From Acheta domesticus (Eukaryota > Arthropoda > Insecta > Orthoptera > Gryllidae), in contig JAHLJT010009419.1 in the NCBI GenBank assembly GCA_031308135.1, positions 186,311,829-186,375,828 of the forward strand: a stretch of DNA of 64,000 nt. The letters run 5' to 3'. Below, one piece after another: positions 23,890-35,260 of this stretch. Under the pieces are notes generated by a model. It saw nothing but the letters and a program-made list of their open reading frames with translations, did no database searches and was not told the DNA's origin. The translations under genes were made by a program, and so were the position numbers. Position 1 is the stretch's first letter. Every line of letters begins with the position of its first letter.

Positions 23890-25839
23890 CGTCGTGGAAT
23901 ATTGGCTTTTAATACTCCTATTAATTGGTTGCTGGAACAGCGAGGTAATCGGAGACTACGGAAACAATTTCGCTTAATAATCTAATGCAGAACGGTGAAT
24001 TGGGATTAGACATAAGGGATTTTTAAAAGAGAGCCTCAAATAATCGTTTTTGTAGTGCCGTCGAATAGAATGCAGATTCCAGTTGCTATTAACCCCTCCA
24101 TGTGAACTTCAAGCTAGTTATTTTCTACAATAGTATGGACTTGGTAGTTACTAGTCCTCACGACTTCATATGTACGTCCACATCGTTTTTCTCCAGAAAG
24201 TTAGTTTATACATATTCCTTGGATCATCTGATTTAGGAAATCAACTATTGAAGTCTGAATTGTTTTTATTTAATCCATTTATTGGTTACTCCATACAAGA
24301 CAGCGAAGTTGCGCAGATAACACCTTGACTATGTTGTCCCCGACTATTGTGTCAACTCATGAATGGAGTTGGTTTTGAGGTGCAGGTAGCGGATTTTTGG
24401 GCAGGGGCCTGCTACCTGAGCGAAGCATCTACGAGTGGTGAAGGCGGGGAAGTGGCGGCTGGAGCAGGTAGGCTTCGGGATTTGGGTGCGCTTTGTGTGC
24501 TGGCGCGGGCTGCCGCGTTCGGTGCAAATTTCGTAGGCATTGTTCGCTGCTGCTAACTGATCCTTGCTTAAGTGGAATTAGCCTTCATTGACGCTCTCCA
24601 TAATATAGTTGCTGCATGTATAAACCACAATTCCTAACATTTTGCAGAGTTCCAACTGATCTTTACTGTGCATATTTCGATCATTTATAAACTTAATTCA
24701 TTGAAATCACATTGAGTGGAATTCTAAAATTCGTAGGGAGCCTTACTTAATTTTCGAATTGAAAAAGTGCACGTTTTCTCATATACGAATGTGCGTTTCC
24801 GTAAGTCATCGAAGCTGCGTATCTAATTGTTTCGCTAGACCTACTTATACAGGAAGGAGGTTTTCTTGATGAAGTACGGAAATTAAAGTAATGTACTCCT
24901 ATCTAATTGATACAACAAGAATTCTACGTCCTACGTAATTCATGTAGATAAACATCGAAGAATATAATTTCGGTAGTGTTTCGTCCCCGATTATATTGAA
25001 TGAAATCTCTTTGCTTACTTTCATTATTACTAGAGTTTCCAAATATTTTAAGGTAAGTAAATTTTAAAGAACAAAAATGAGCTTCTGTAATATTAAACAT
25101 GATGCAGTAGCAATTAAAATGAGGTGCATGTCGTTTGATGGTGTGGAAAAAGTTTTGAATACGCAATGTGTCATAATATCATTTATGCGTAACGTTCACT
25201 TCCTGATCGTACCCATACCCGTTGCCGTGAAACCAGACCACATAAAACGGAAAAATGAAAGACATTTAAAAACAGAAGAGAAAGTTGGTGTTTTTATTTA
25301 CTCGTCGTGACTGGCAACCAGAAACTATGTTCCGGGCGAATAAATAGTTCTGCCGTGACATCGGCACGTTTCGTTTCGTTCAGAATGTCACAATTTGTGT
25401 ATTTAGTGTTCTAGTTAGCAAACAGGCACATGGTGGATAGTGCAGTAGAGAATAATGGGAATGGTCCGTATTTGTCACGTTTCGTTGCGATTTGCGATTG
25501 ATTACATGGATTGGAGCATTAGATTTCACTCTTACAAACCCGTGTGCTTCTACTTTAGCATTTATTACCTGTGTATCAATGAACTAAAAAGTTACTCTCT
25601 GTTCACAACCACTCATTCCAATTAGTTTTCAAACACAAGACGTTATTTGATCATTTGAATAGAGCTTTCAAAATGTAGTCGCTGGCGTGCAAGATTTCTG
25701 GCAACAGTAGTGCGTTCTCGTTCCCTCCCCCTTCTCTTCTTGTCTTCTTTCTTTCTCCTCACGAATGAACAGCAATATTGGCCGGCCGTGATAGTGCAGA
25801 ATTGCGTGGTTGTGTTTCAAAGCCCTGTTCGCGTTGACA
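23890..25839. other. Unannotated intronic sequence
   Basis: AT-rich, with a locally G-rich patch at 24360-24550. An AG|GTAAGT junction at 25051-25058 is noted as a possible recursive splice site. No gene was recognised. Confidence 0.55.
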
Positions 25840-26160
25840 ATAAACTCGGCCCGGCGCGGTGGCCCTGTTGTCCCGCGCGAAGGAGATCGTATCCAGCGCG
25901 GCGCCGCGGGTGAAAGGACCCCGTCGCTCCGCGGGCGCCAAAGACCTGTCTGTGCTGCTTATTAATCGGGGCCGCTGTGCGACGCCAGAACCTTTCACGG
26001 CGACGCCTGCAGCCGCGCCCTCGGGACTCGATCTAGGCGCCTCGGACGCCGGATCTGCGCCGGCCGTTCAACTCCGCCGCCGCCGCGCCGCGGAGAACCA
26101 AGACTGTGAAGGGCAGGCGCGGCTCGTCATTAAAAGCTGTAAGGCGGAGCCTCCCTTATA
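25840..26160. other. GC/CpG-rich island
   Basis: Rich in GCGCGG and CCGCCG. The + frame at 25859-26161 is compositional and lacks splice or homology support. Confidence 0.55.
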
Positions 26161-26774
26161 AAAATCGTCGCCCAAAAGAAATTTACAAATATGTTTGTAA
26201 ATGAATTGATTTATTAATAATGAATTTCTGAGTTATATTATATAACAATGATATAGTTAGTCGGTTCGTTAACGGCCGTCCGTAACGCATTTGAAGCTGT
26301 TGACAGGGAAGAGAAGAGCTTTAGGCTCCCACTTCGTTCCGTCATAAGGCCTGTGTAAAATGACGATGCGTGACGTCATTCATTCACTGCACGGGCTTAT
26401 GGGTGAACGAAAGGCTGCCGCCTTGCAGCCTTCGAGCGTGGGCGGAGCGTGGGGCCTGGCGTCTCAAGGGAGTGCTCACCAGATAGCATTACTATGCAGC
26501 TCAGTGAGTAACACCGAGTTACAACTAGTTGTCCAAAATCGCGATAGGGGCGCTTCTCCCTTGTGTATGTATCGGAAGAAAAAGTGCTTAGAAATACAAT
26601 ACTATTTAAAAGCAAAGTCCTAATGAAATATCTAGATAAAACTGTGTTAAAGAACATGTCCCCCTGCTGTCTCTATAAATGGAAACCTAGTACTGCCCTC
26701 CGAATTGAAGGACCTCCCCCCCCCAAGCAATTAAACATTTGCAGCCTTCCCCATTTAGAAAACCACGAGCCGCA

Positions 26775-26995
26775 ACTGGTGGAGGGCGTATCTGCGCAGC
26801 AGCGTTGCGGCCAGAGCACTTGCGTTGCAATTCTGGATAGCGAGGTTCGAATCCCCGTCGTGCGACGTGGAATTTGTGATGCACAAAACGGGTCCGTGGC
26901 GAGTTTCTCTCGGAGGTCTCTCGTTTTCTTGCCTCTCCCTCCACCATTCCATCAATCACGTGGTTTCAACATCGTTCACACCTAACCATCATGTC
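26775..26995 (+). mobile_element. tRNA-derived SINE
   Basis: A canonical B box (GGTTCGAATCC, 26845-26855) lies about 45 bp downstream of an A-box-like GTTGCGGCCAGAGC. The order and the CACTTGCGTTGC anticodon-arm-like segment resemble a tRNA. A non-tRNA body with pyrimidine-rich CCTCTCCCTCCACC follows. The cloverleaf is degenerate, so it is a SINE head rather than a working tRNA gene. Confidence 0.6.
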
Positions 26996-26999
26996 CTTT

Positions 27000-27480
27000 G
27001 ATTGTAGCAGATACTGGCTGACGTGGCTCAGGGTATCAGTTGCAGTGCCACTGACTGGGAGGTCCTAGGGTTTTGAGTTTCGACGGTGGCAGGGTTTTTG
27101 ACACTAGCTAGATAGCTCGATCGAATTCAGCCGCTGTTTGGAGGAGATTTCTTGCGACCAGCTGCTCTGATCGATAGTTTTCCGTAGTTTCTCCTATCAA
27201 CACCAGGCGAATGTGGGAGTAGTACCCTAACAAACGCACGGAACGCGCACAACTTTTTCCTTCCTCTTCCTTGTTCTATCCTCATCTCTTACTTATACAA
27301 ACTTACACTTGCATGCACTACACTTCCAGTCACGCCGGGAGACCAGTCTGAAGCGTACAGCTTCTCACGGATGCCCCGCTATTGCGAGATACCTGGCTGA
27401 AAAAATCCCGCAGACCGACCTGTAGTTCGGCGCCGGATTTCACATCTAGCTAAGGATAAACACCGCCACCTTCTGTAATG
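27000..27480 (+). mobile_element. Second SINE-like element, head-to-tail with the first
   Basis: TGGCTCAGGGT near 27025 fits the A-box pattern. A degenerate B box (GGTTTTGAGTTTCG) follows, then a body with TTCTCCTATCAACACCAGGC, wording typical of widespread insect SINE cores. The 3' limit is uncertain. Confidence 0.45.
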
Positions 27481-27484
27481 GATC

Positions 27485-28332
27485 ACTGCCCGTAACAAAA
27501 ACGTGCACTTGAGTTACGGGACTGACGATCACAGCAGTTAACGCGTCCTGAAACACAAAATAATCATAACAGGTATGACGAGAGGCTTAGTCTGCAACTA
27601 TATCAAGTGTTAGGAGCGCATTCGAAGCAGTGCAAAGCTGCCATGTGTCAATTTCTTTTGTCGGTATTGCTTATTGCATATTTCACTAGTGTTATAGTTT
27701 TGTGTTATTCCTTTTTCATTCTATTTACGTAATGTATAAGTGTCTTTGATTACTATGAATATTGATTATTGATGTAATTCATTAATGCATTAATAGAGGA
27801 ATAATAATAATATGATTAAATAATAATGAAACTGTAATGAGTATTATTGACAAATTTAAAAAAATCTTAGTGGGAAGATTTAAAAAGAATGCGTCAAATT
27901 CAACGGAAACTGTCACTTCGATGTCAGGTTGTAAAGAATTATGCTGCCATGAGGAAAAGCTGTGTGGCCCTTGGGGCTGCTCCGACCGGCCCCAGCCCCT
28001 CGCCCGCGCAGCTGTTCATGGGCAGCACGTGGAACCAACCGGACGAGCAATGACGCCGTCGCGGGGAGCGGCTGTTGCATCACATGTGCTTGATTTATAG
28101 CCATGGTGTTGTGGCATTTGGCTCCTCGAGGCTGTACAGACGTTTCACATTTCACAAACTACGTTAAAACGACGGTTTATTATTGTTTTGATTTTTATTA
28201 ATCACGAATTGTTAACTCGTGCGTATGTGCGCTTCTTTGTTTTGATTAGGAAGCGTTGAGTACTCACGAGGTGTTTGAGATAAGATTCATTACTCGAATA
28301 AAGTCTGGTTCGAAGAAATACTTTCCACTATT

Positions 28333-28333
<1 letters not shown>
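27485..28333. other. Unannotated intronic sequence
   Basis: No recognised gene or element. A small GC-richer patch lies at 27960-28075. Confidence 0.6.

Positions 28334-28391
<58 letters not shown>
28334..28391. repeat. (GT)n microsatellite
   Basis: About 29 uninterrupted GT units. Confidence 0.97.
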
Positions 28392-28394
<3 letters not shown>

Positions 28395-29499
28395 AAAACG
28401 AATACGCCTCAAAGGACGGTCGGCATTATTGTGTCTTGCAAAATGCATGAGACTAAAGTGTACTGCTTGCAATTGTAATATTATTGATGAACTTCGTGAT
28501 GAAGCTAAATTAAATTCCTCATTTTTATTGTATGTATAGAAGAGACAGAAAATGAGTAAAGCAGTGACGTTAATGGCATCACATTGTGAGTCAAATGCGT
28601 TTTCAGCCGTAATCAGTCTAGTTTATTGTGCACGCACAGCCTTAAACGCCATACAGCCCACGCATGTCCCGCGCGCAAGTCATCAGTCACACCGTGGACG
28701 GGTGCTTCTCTTGTTTTGTGAGAAGTGTCACGAGGGCAGTCACGCTCTACCGGCTACAGAGCCGAGGAGCCTGCGAAAGTGTGTGTGCGTGTGTGTGTAC
28801 ATGTGCGAACTATGCGATTCCAAAGAAAAGCAATTTGGGTACAGGGAGCAAGACTCATTATCCGAAAAAAGGGAGAAAATTTTGTTTAGCCTAATCTGTC
28901 GCCCAACCAGGATTTTTCTAGGATGTTACAGGTTTATGTCCAGAAAACTTATTATTGTATTATAAAGAATGCTGAATTTAAAAATGTTTTAATTGTTGAT
29001 TTATACGATGTTGTTTTTTATTTATACGATTTATACGATGTTTATACGATGTTTAATTGTTGATTTATTTTGATTGTATTTAATTGACATATTCATTGTA
29101 TCGTTACTACGAAAAATGCTAAACCATTTGTGAATACGTGTCGACTTCAGGGGAGAGATTCACATGAGCTGCCTCCTCCTTGTGTGCGTCATTGAGTATA
29201 ATTATTCAGAGAGATCAAGCGATCACTCTGTTAGCCATTAATTTCGTTTCGTTTGTTTCGTAGCAACAAATAATGCGTGACGGGGCAGGCCTGACCTCAC
29301 AATTGAAACTGACTACGAACGTATTACTCAATTATATTTTTACTGAGAGGCATGTTTTAGGCGTGTTGTCTACAAGTAACGTTGTGCATGCATAGTACGC
29401 TACCTAAAAGCAACAAACATCAAGTTCTTATCCTTTCGTAATTTAAAACGTCTTCCGTTGATTGTAGTAATTACGATAGTAGCCCGCGACCTCCACGGG
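28392..29499. other. Unannotated sequence with a short TTTATACGATG repeat
   Basis: TTTATACGAT recurs four times within 28999-29051. The + frame at 28552-28965 has no domain I recognise. Confidence 0.6.
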
Positions 29500-29606
29500 A
29501 TTTGAAAGCACGGCCCGCCTGCCTTCTGTTCCGGCGGCATCCTCGTCGCTTCGGCCGGCGCTGGCGGTGCCGCGCGACGCAACGTGTTCGCCGTGCCCGG
29601 TCGGCA

Positions 29607-29638
<32 letters not shown>

Positions 29639-29945
29639 CGCCAGCGCGTGGCGCTTTCGATAACAGCCCGCCCGCGTGCGATAAGCGGTGGCGCGGCGCG
29701 GCGGGGGAGGAAGGGGGCGGGGTCGCCGCAGCCGCTGCCGCTTGGGGCGCTCGCGTGGCGCAGGTGCCGCGTGGCCCGCGTGGCCCGCGCGTGCCCTGCC
29801 GCGCCGCCAGGGCGCCATGCGGGCGCTTTGTTCGCGCACGCCCCCGCCCCGCCACGCCTCCCACACCCGACGCCCTCGCGAGGCATGTGCGTAGTTTTTG
29901 CCCTTTGCGGGCGGTCCCTGGGTAGCGGTGCCAGGGTTTCTTGGC
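29500..29945. other. GC/CpG-rich island with (GGC)n
   Basis: Contains (GGC)n at 29608-29637 and two GATAA cores in opposite surroundings near 29660-29690. Long Arg/Ala-rich frames on both strands (including 29400-30179 on -) are compositional. Confidence 0.6.
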
Positions 29946-29979
29946 GGACAGTTTGTTTAAATGTTGATATGCCTGTGTA

Positions 29980-30217
29980 TACTTCGGTTTTTCTTTCTTG
30001 GCGCACGGGGATGTATCAATAAAATGGAATATCTCACGATATTTCGCATCGTTCTCTGTTGTGCCGCCGGGAGTCGCATGATCGCCAGAACTGCTCGATA
30101 CAGTCGCAATCATGCGACTCCTAGCGGCACAACTGAGAACGACGCTAAAATACCGTGAGATATTCCATTTTATTGACACCCCCCCCCCCCGTGCGCCAAG
30201 AAAGAAAAATCGAAGTA
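29980..30217. mobile_element. Foldback MITE, copy 1 (238 bp)
   Basis: The element is almost wholly an inverted repeat. The left arm begins TACTTCGGTTTTTCTTTC, and the right arm in reverse complement begins TACTTCGATTTTTCTTTC. Both continue through TTGGCGC, AATGGAATATCTCACG, CGTTCTC and GGGAGTCGCATGAT-like blocks for about 105 bp each, around a short centre. TA abuts both ends (29978-29979 and 30218-30219). A run of ten or more C in the right arm disrupts pairing there. TA duplications point to a Tc1/mariner-type mobiliser, by inference. Confidence 0.8.
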
Positions 30218-30219
30218 TA

Positions 30220-31243
30220 GGAGTTGTAAGTGTCGCTTCCTTCTCAGCTCTTCAGGTTGCTTTGTGGGCATACTCTCGCGGGCAGTCATGCTCTGTATGG
30301 TGGATGGACAAGTGGGTAGAATAAATGTGATGTATGTTGTTGGTGACAATCGCATGATGAAATGTCTTGCTTTGGTGGGATTTAAATTACAACACTGGAC
30401 TCCGCGGAGATGAAAGTGCGCCGATGGTTTGCCAATGATAGGTAGAATAAATAGCGTATTTTTTTGGCGTGACCATCAATCTCTTGAGCTTCTGCTTTTC
30501 TTTTCTGAAATAAACATAACAGAAGAAACGTACAATGTGATTACTTATTTTAATTGGGAAATACTTTTAAAAACTGTTGCCTTGAAGAACTTACGAAATT
30601 GGAACCATAAGTTTGAAGTGGCTGCTCATAAAGTTGTGAGTGAGTAAATGTTTAGTATTCAATGTAAGATCTTGGATCTTTAGTATTCAATTTAAGATCT
30701 GTATTTAGCCGACTCTCTTCTTCCAGCATTTGTCTTCATGTTGGACAATGTCGTAAAATTTAGTTTCTCGCGATCCTGTCTTATTTGCACTTTACTTGAT
30801 TCCTTTTTAAAACTTCACTCTTTCTTTTTCGAGTTCGCATTGCGATTTGTTGTAAAAGTTTCTCAACTCCATTGAACTCCAAGTTTGAATCTCTTGATAA
30901 ATAAAGTTTCGTTAAACGACTAGTTTGCACATTTTCCCAGACAGCTTGGAGGTTTGTTTTGTTCGTAAGGAGGTGCGTGGATCAGGAGGACCAATACGCA
31001 AATGGGAGGCGCAAGGGGGGATGGCAAAAAAGTCGATGTTTTTAAAACATCGATATTTTCAAAATAATTCACATGATATAAATAAAATTTAGAGAAACTT
31101 CTTTTTGGGAGGGGTGCGATTTCTTCAAAATCAACAGCCACTGACATCAGTGTTATCGATGCCCAGACGGAGAGATTTCATTTCGGTTACTTTTGGGGTT
31201 GTCCACGATATCTGCCAGGATTAAAATTTTATCGATATTTGGG
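30220..31243. other. Unannotated intronic sequence
   Basis: TTTAGTATTCAATNTAAGATCT is directly duplicated near 30650 and 30680. Otherwise AT-rich with nothing recognised. Confidence 0.6.
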
Positions 31244-31489
31244 TAAAGGCGGCTCCACACATTCGTTATTCGGCGAACAGCGAGCAACCGCTCGCCGAAT
31301 CCCGAGTGGTGTGGATGGGTCGCTTGCTATTTGCCGAGTGACGAACATTCGGCGCTCTCCTTGCCCACCGCGTGTCGGTCTTTTGGACACATCAAAGGGA
31401 GCGAAATTCGCCGAACACATCAGCTGGTCGGGATCGGGCGAGCAGTGGCTCGCTGCTCGGCGAATGCCGCATGTGTGGAGCCACCTTTA
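31244..31489. mobile_element. 246-bp MITE with ~50-bp terminal inverted repeats
   Basis: The left end TAAAGGCGGCTCCACACAT is mirrored by a right end reading TAAAGGTGGCTCCACACAT in reverse complement. Similarity continues through ATTCGGCGAACAGCGAGC against ATTCGCCGAGCAGCGAGC and on to a CGCTCG block. The outermost TA on each side may be a 2-bp duplication. There is no coding capacity. Superfamily is not assigned. Confidence 0.75.
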
Positions 31490-31499
31490 GATTTGCTAT

Positions 31500-31680
31500 T
31501 GCTAGGCGCAAGTGCAGCTCAGGCGTCGGCGCCGCCGGGTGAAGGACCTGGGCGCCTCGCGCTCCGGCGGCCAAGCGACGCCAGGCGCCCGTCGCGTCGC
31601 CCGCTCGGAAGCGGCTAATTGGCAGCGGCACGGATTAGCTCCAGGACTCAGTCTCCGCCGCCCTCCTCGCCCCCTCCCGT
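31500..31680. other. Short GC-rich island abutting the MITE
   Basis: Rich in GGCGCC and CGCCGG, followed by GCTAATTGGC and GGATTAGC homeodomain-type cores at about 31613-31640. No exon was recognised. Confidence 0.5.
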
Positions 31681-31689
31681 TCTGCTCTC

Positions 31690-32680
31690 GCTGGAAGTGC
31701 TTTGAACTCTTCCTTTTCTGCGAATTCGGATGCGCATTCCCCTCGATTGGTTGCAGGGGAGCTGCATTCGCAGTTGCGGCTGTTTCAGCAAACGGGGACA
31801 CCTCTTACTGTCGGACTTTCACAGTATGAAACGACTAACACACTGTGCTGGTTTATATTGTGTGCCCATGATTAAACATTTTGCCACCTATGTTTCGTAT
31901 TAGCCATGGGGGTGACACAAACTCAGGTCTCCCAATTGAATTCTTTCTAATTCAGGGCGTAGATGTGAAAGTTTTGACCCCCAAGTAAAGTTTTTTTTGG
32001 GGGGAGGAATTTACTTCGTTTCTGTGTAGTGGAGTTCCTTCTCTTCTCACGAGCTTTGCGTCTTTTCCATGTTTGTTCAAGGTATGTGAATTTGGTTGTG
32101 AAATGCACTCGTGTCGTGCGACACGGATACCGTCAAATGCGCGAATTCGTCTATGTGCAGCGCAGCTCCCGGCCCGGAGGTGTGTCGTCCCTTATCGACG
32201 CCAACCGCACTTATCTGCTGTGCTACTACAACAGATATGGCTCCGCGTGGCCTCACCGTTATGTAATAGTGATTTTCGTTGCTTGGTAAAGCTTTAGCCA
32301 TTCGTAAAAGTCTTTATTGAAGGTCTTCTCAGATGGTATTTGTAACGACCATAATAGCTGTGCTCCGTTGTAGCCCATGGGAGCTGTTTTATATGGTGCT
32401 GCTGTCCGTTTCGAATACTTAGTTGTATCGAAACAGGCGACACTAAAACCCTTGAAACTAACATTTATTGTTTTTACCCACTTGGATGTACGAGTCGATA
32501 GACGTGAATTTGAAGTGATTGAAATCTGACACGTCAACAATTCCGTTTTTAGTTCTTTTGCTCTGGTAATTATCCTCGGACCCTAAACAATGTTCTTTAT
32601 TGATGTATCTTTCATGAACATACAAAACGTTCGTCTTATAAACGTACTAAATGTACATGTTCTCGGCGAGAGCGCCACGC
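31690..32680. other. Unannotated intronic sequence
   Basis: Contains an AAG|GTATGT junction behind a pyrimidine-rich stretch at 32078-32087, discussed as a possible ratchet site. The frame at 32029-32289 has no recognised domain. Confidence 0.5.
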
Positions 32681-32689
32681 ACGATTGGG

Positions 32690-32880
32690 GAAAGAGTGAC
32701 GCAAGGCCCCCGCGCGGAGGAGGCTCAGTGTCAAGGCCGCGGAGGCACCTCGCGGTGGGCGCGGCTGGCCCCAAGGCCGCGACTCCGCGCTCCGGCGCTG
32801 ACGCACCACCGCGCCGCTCTCCCGCCGCTTTACGGGCCGGCTCCCTTCTGGAAAGAGGTCGACGTGGTGAGCTTCCAGAA
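32690..32880. other. GC/CpG-rich island
   Basis: GC-rich without a supported exon; it runs into the minisatellite on its right. Confidence 0.55.
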
Positions 32881-33100
32881 ATGCTTGTGATCGTAACCAC
32901 CTGCAACACCCTTGCTTCTTCCTCCTCAAACGTCCAGTGATTCTTATGGCTGTAGCCATCTGCAACGCCCTCCTTCTTCCGCAAACTTCCAGTGATTGTG
33001 GCTGTAGCCATCAGCAACGCCCTTCTTCTTCTTCTTCTTCTTCTTCTTCTTCTCAAACTTCCTGTGATTCTAATGGCTGTAGCCATCTGCGAAGTCCTTG
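32871..33100. repeat. Minisatellite of ~55 bp units with internal (CTT)n expansion
   Basis: The block TTCCAGTGATT...GGCTGTAGCCATCTGCAACGCCC followed by CTTCTTCC and CAAACTTCC recurs with starts near 32933, 32988 and 33060, plus a diverged first unit from 32871. The third interval is 72 bp rather than 55 because the CTT stretch (33022-33053) has expanded inside the unit. Confidence 0.85.
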
Positions 33101-34839
33101 TTTGTTAGTGCTCTGGCGACGCGTGAACCCAAGCTTCCAGTGCCGCTGCGCAGCGACGCGTCGAGTTCTCCCACCGAGGACAGCGCCAGCGAAACCCGCA
33201 CTGTCTCCGTGGGCGAGAGCGCGGAGCGTTGAGTCGTTGGCGTACGCCGCTCGTAGAGCAGGGCATTGCCGTCGTCGTTTAACTACCCGAGACGCGCGCT
33301 GCTGCTGCGTCTGATACAAAACTCGAGTGCTGTAGTTCGTGGGCGACCTCAGGTCTCTGCACGAAAACGTATTTTACATTAATGGCACCGAACACTGAGA
33401 AATGACGCTTCCAGAACGTAACACTTTTAATTTTGAACTTGCACTCTTTTCTACTCTTCAGGTGACTGTTCACGGAGTTACGAACTCGGGAGATGAAATG
33501 GTTTTAGTTACTTCCCTAAAACGTTTCTTTCCTTGATCATTTTCCGTGGGTTTCGAAATAACATTCTACATCTCCATTCTTCAGTCTCTATTTCCCAATA
33601 CGAGCGTTTTGTAACTCTGAGATTAACGAAGTGGAGACTAAGAATGCGAGACAAATCACACTTTGAAAGTGGTGTAGGTACTCGACATGTTCCCTGGATG
33701 TTGATATCTTATTTTGTGCTCGTGAATTAATGTAAATTAAAATGTCACAGATTATCTAAAATAATTAAAGGGGAAGGGAAAAGTCTCATCTAAATTTTTA
33801 GGGTCGATTATTTTACAATCTGATAAAAACCTATTGGTACTCTGAGTAGTATCGTTGTGACATGTCATTGCATATGTTGATGTGGACGTGTAGAATTATA
33901 TTGCGTCATTTCTGTACTCGTACTTAATTTCTATTATTGCGAGGTCGACTGGTTTTTGTAGCAAGGGCCAAGGATTAGTTCAAGGCGCGTGAAGAAGTAG
34001 CAAAAGATGGAGCAAAACTGTTCTGTGAGGTCTTGTGGCACTTAAAAACTTAATTTGCTGGAGGAAATTGTCTTCATATTGTTCAATGACCCAAATGTGA
34101 TCGCATAAGTCCTATCAGAAGAAATAAGTTTTGAATAAATGACAAAGAACTATTTGCCTCGTCACCATGAGGTTGCTTTAGATATAAATTAGATTAAATT
34201 AAATTGTTTAACGGCAAAATACCGTTAAAAACTGTGCCACGTATGGAGGAGAAGTGCAATTTGTACATGTTTGCCAACGGTATACACAGTTCATTCCAAC
34301 AGTACGATAACACACTATAATTCAATTCACAATAAATGACACGCAAAACCTCCGTGAGAGAATACACGGAACACCGCTTCTGAATGCGATTACAGCCCAT
34401 TCGATGTCGTTGGAGAAGTGAAGTACGTGCAAATGCTTTTAGTCAATTTAAGTGAATTTCCAAGCCCAGAGCAATTGTAAACCAAACTACCGAATGTTAT
34501 AAATATTCCAGGCATACAAAATCCTGCAACTTATCGCGCTGACTAAAACTCTTTCCGAAGTCACATACCTATGATACCAAGTTAATGAACTAAACAAAAC
34601 ACAGAAGGGCGGTCAACAGTCTCCCTCATTAGACGTTGTGGTCCCTGAGTGAAAGAGTTTTATAAGTGGTCAGTGATGGTGTTTGTTTTATTACGTTTTA
34701 AATGTAACACTGAAATACATATTTTGGAAATTTACCTTCTGAGTGCTAACGGATATCACGTTAATTTGAACGTACCATTTTAGTATTTGGCCTTGCGCGA
34801 ACCTGAAAAATGTACCACCTCGCTAATCTTCGTATCTCG
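33101..34839. other. Unannotated intronic sequence
   Basis: A moderately GC-rich patch at 33110-33310 passes into AT-rich DNA. No recognised gene or element. Confidence 0.55.
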
Positions 34840-35260
34840 ACTTCACCCCGGGGTTGAGGAGGCGTCATGGTGACCGCCTCCCCGCGCCACCTGCACAGCT
34901 TTCTGCCTGGTGGCGGGGCGCGCCGGGCATGCAGGTGGGGCCGTCCGCCCCCGAAAGGCCGTCGGGGGGGGGGGCGTAGCTGGGGCCGCGCCGTGCGGGC
35001 ACGCCACCCCGTCAAGGCCTGCTGGAAACCTCCCGCCGTGACCACAGGCGGCCGATGCGGAACGATGAGCAGCGGCGCGCCGTTGCCAAGTTTCCTGGAT
35101 GGGAAAAAAAAAAAAATGCTGTGCGCGGAGCTTCCCACACCGGCGGCGGCGGCGGCGCCTGGCTCCCGCGGGCGCCGGCGGGGGCGGAGGTGGCGGCGGC
35201 GAGACCTGCGAGGAACCCAAGGGGGCAGAGGTAGAGGGCAGCTTTCGTTTCCCGACATGC
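34840..35260. other. GC/CpG-rich island
   Basis: Contains a run of 12 G near 34965-34976 and GGCGGC blocks at 35140-35210. Frames on both strands are Ala/Arg/Pro-rich artefacts. Confidence 0.6.

Noticed and set aside
29400..30179. 259-codon minus-strand ORF
   Set aside because: Spans a GC island and the foldback MITE; the translation changes character at the MITE boundary and no domain is seen.
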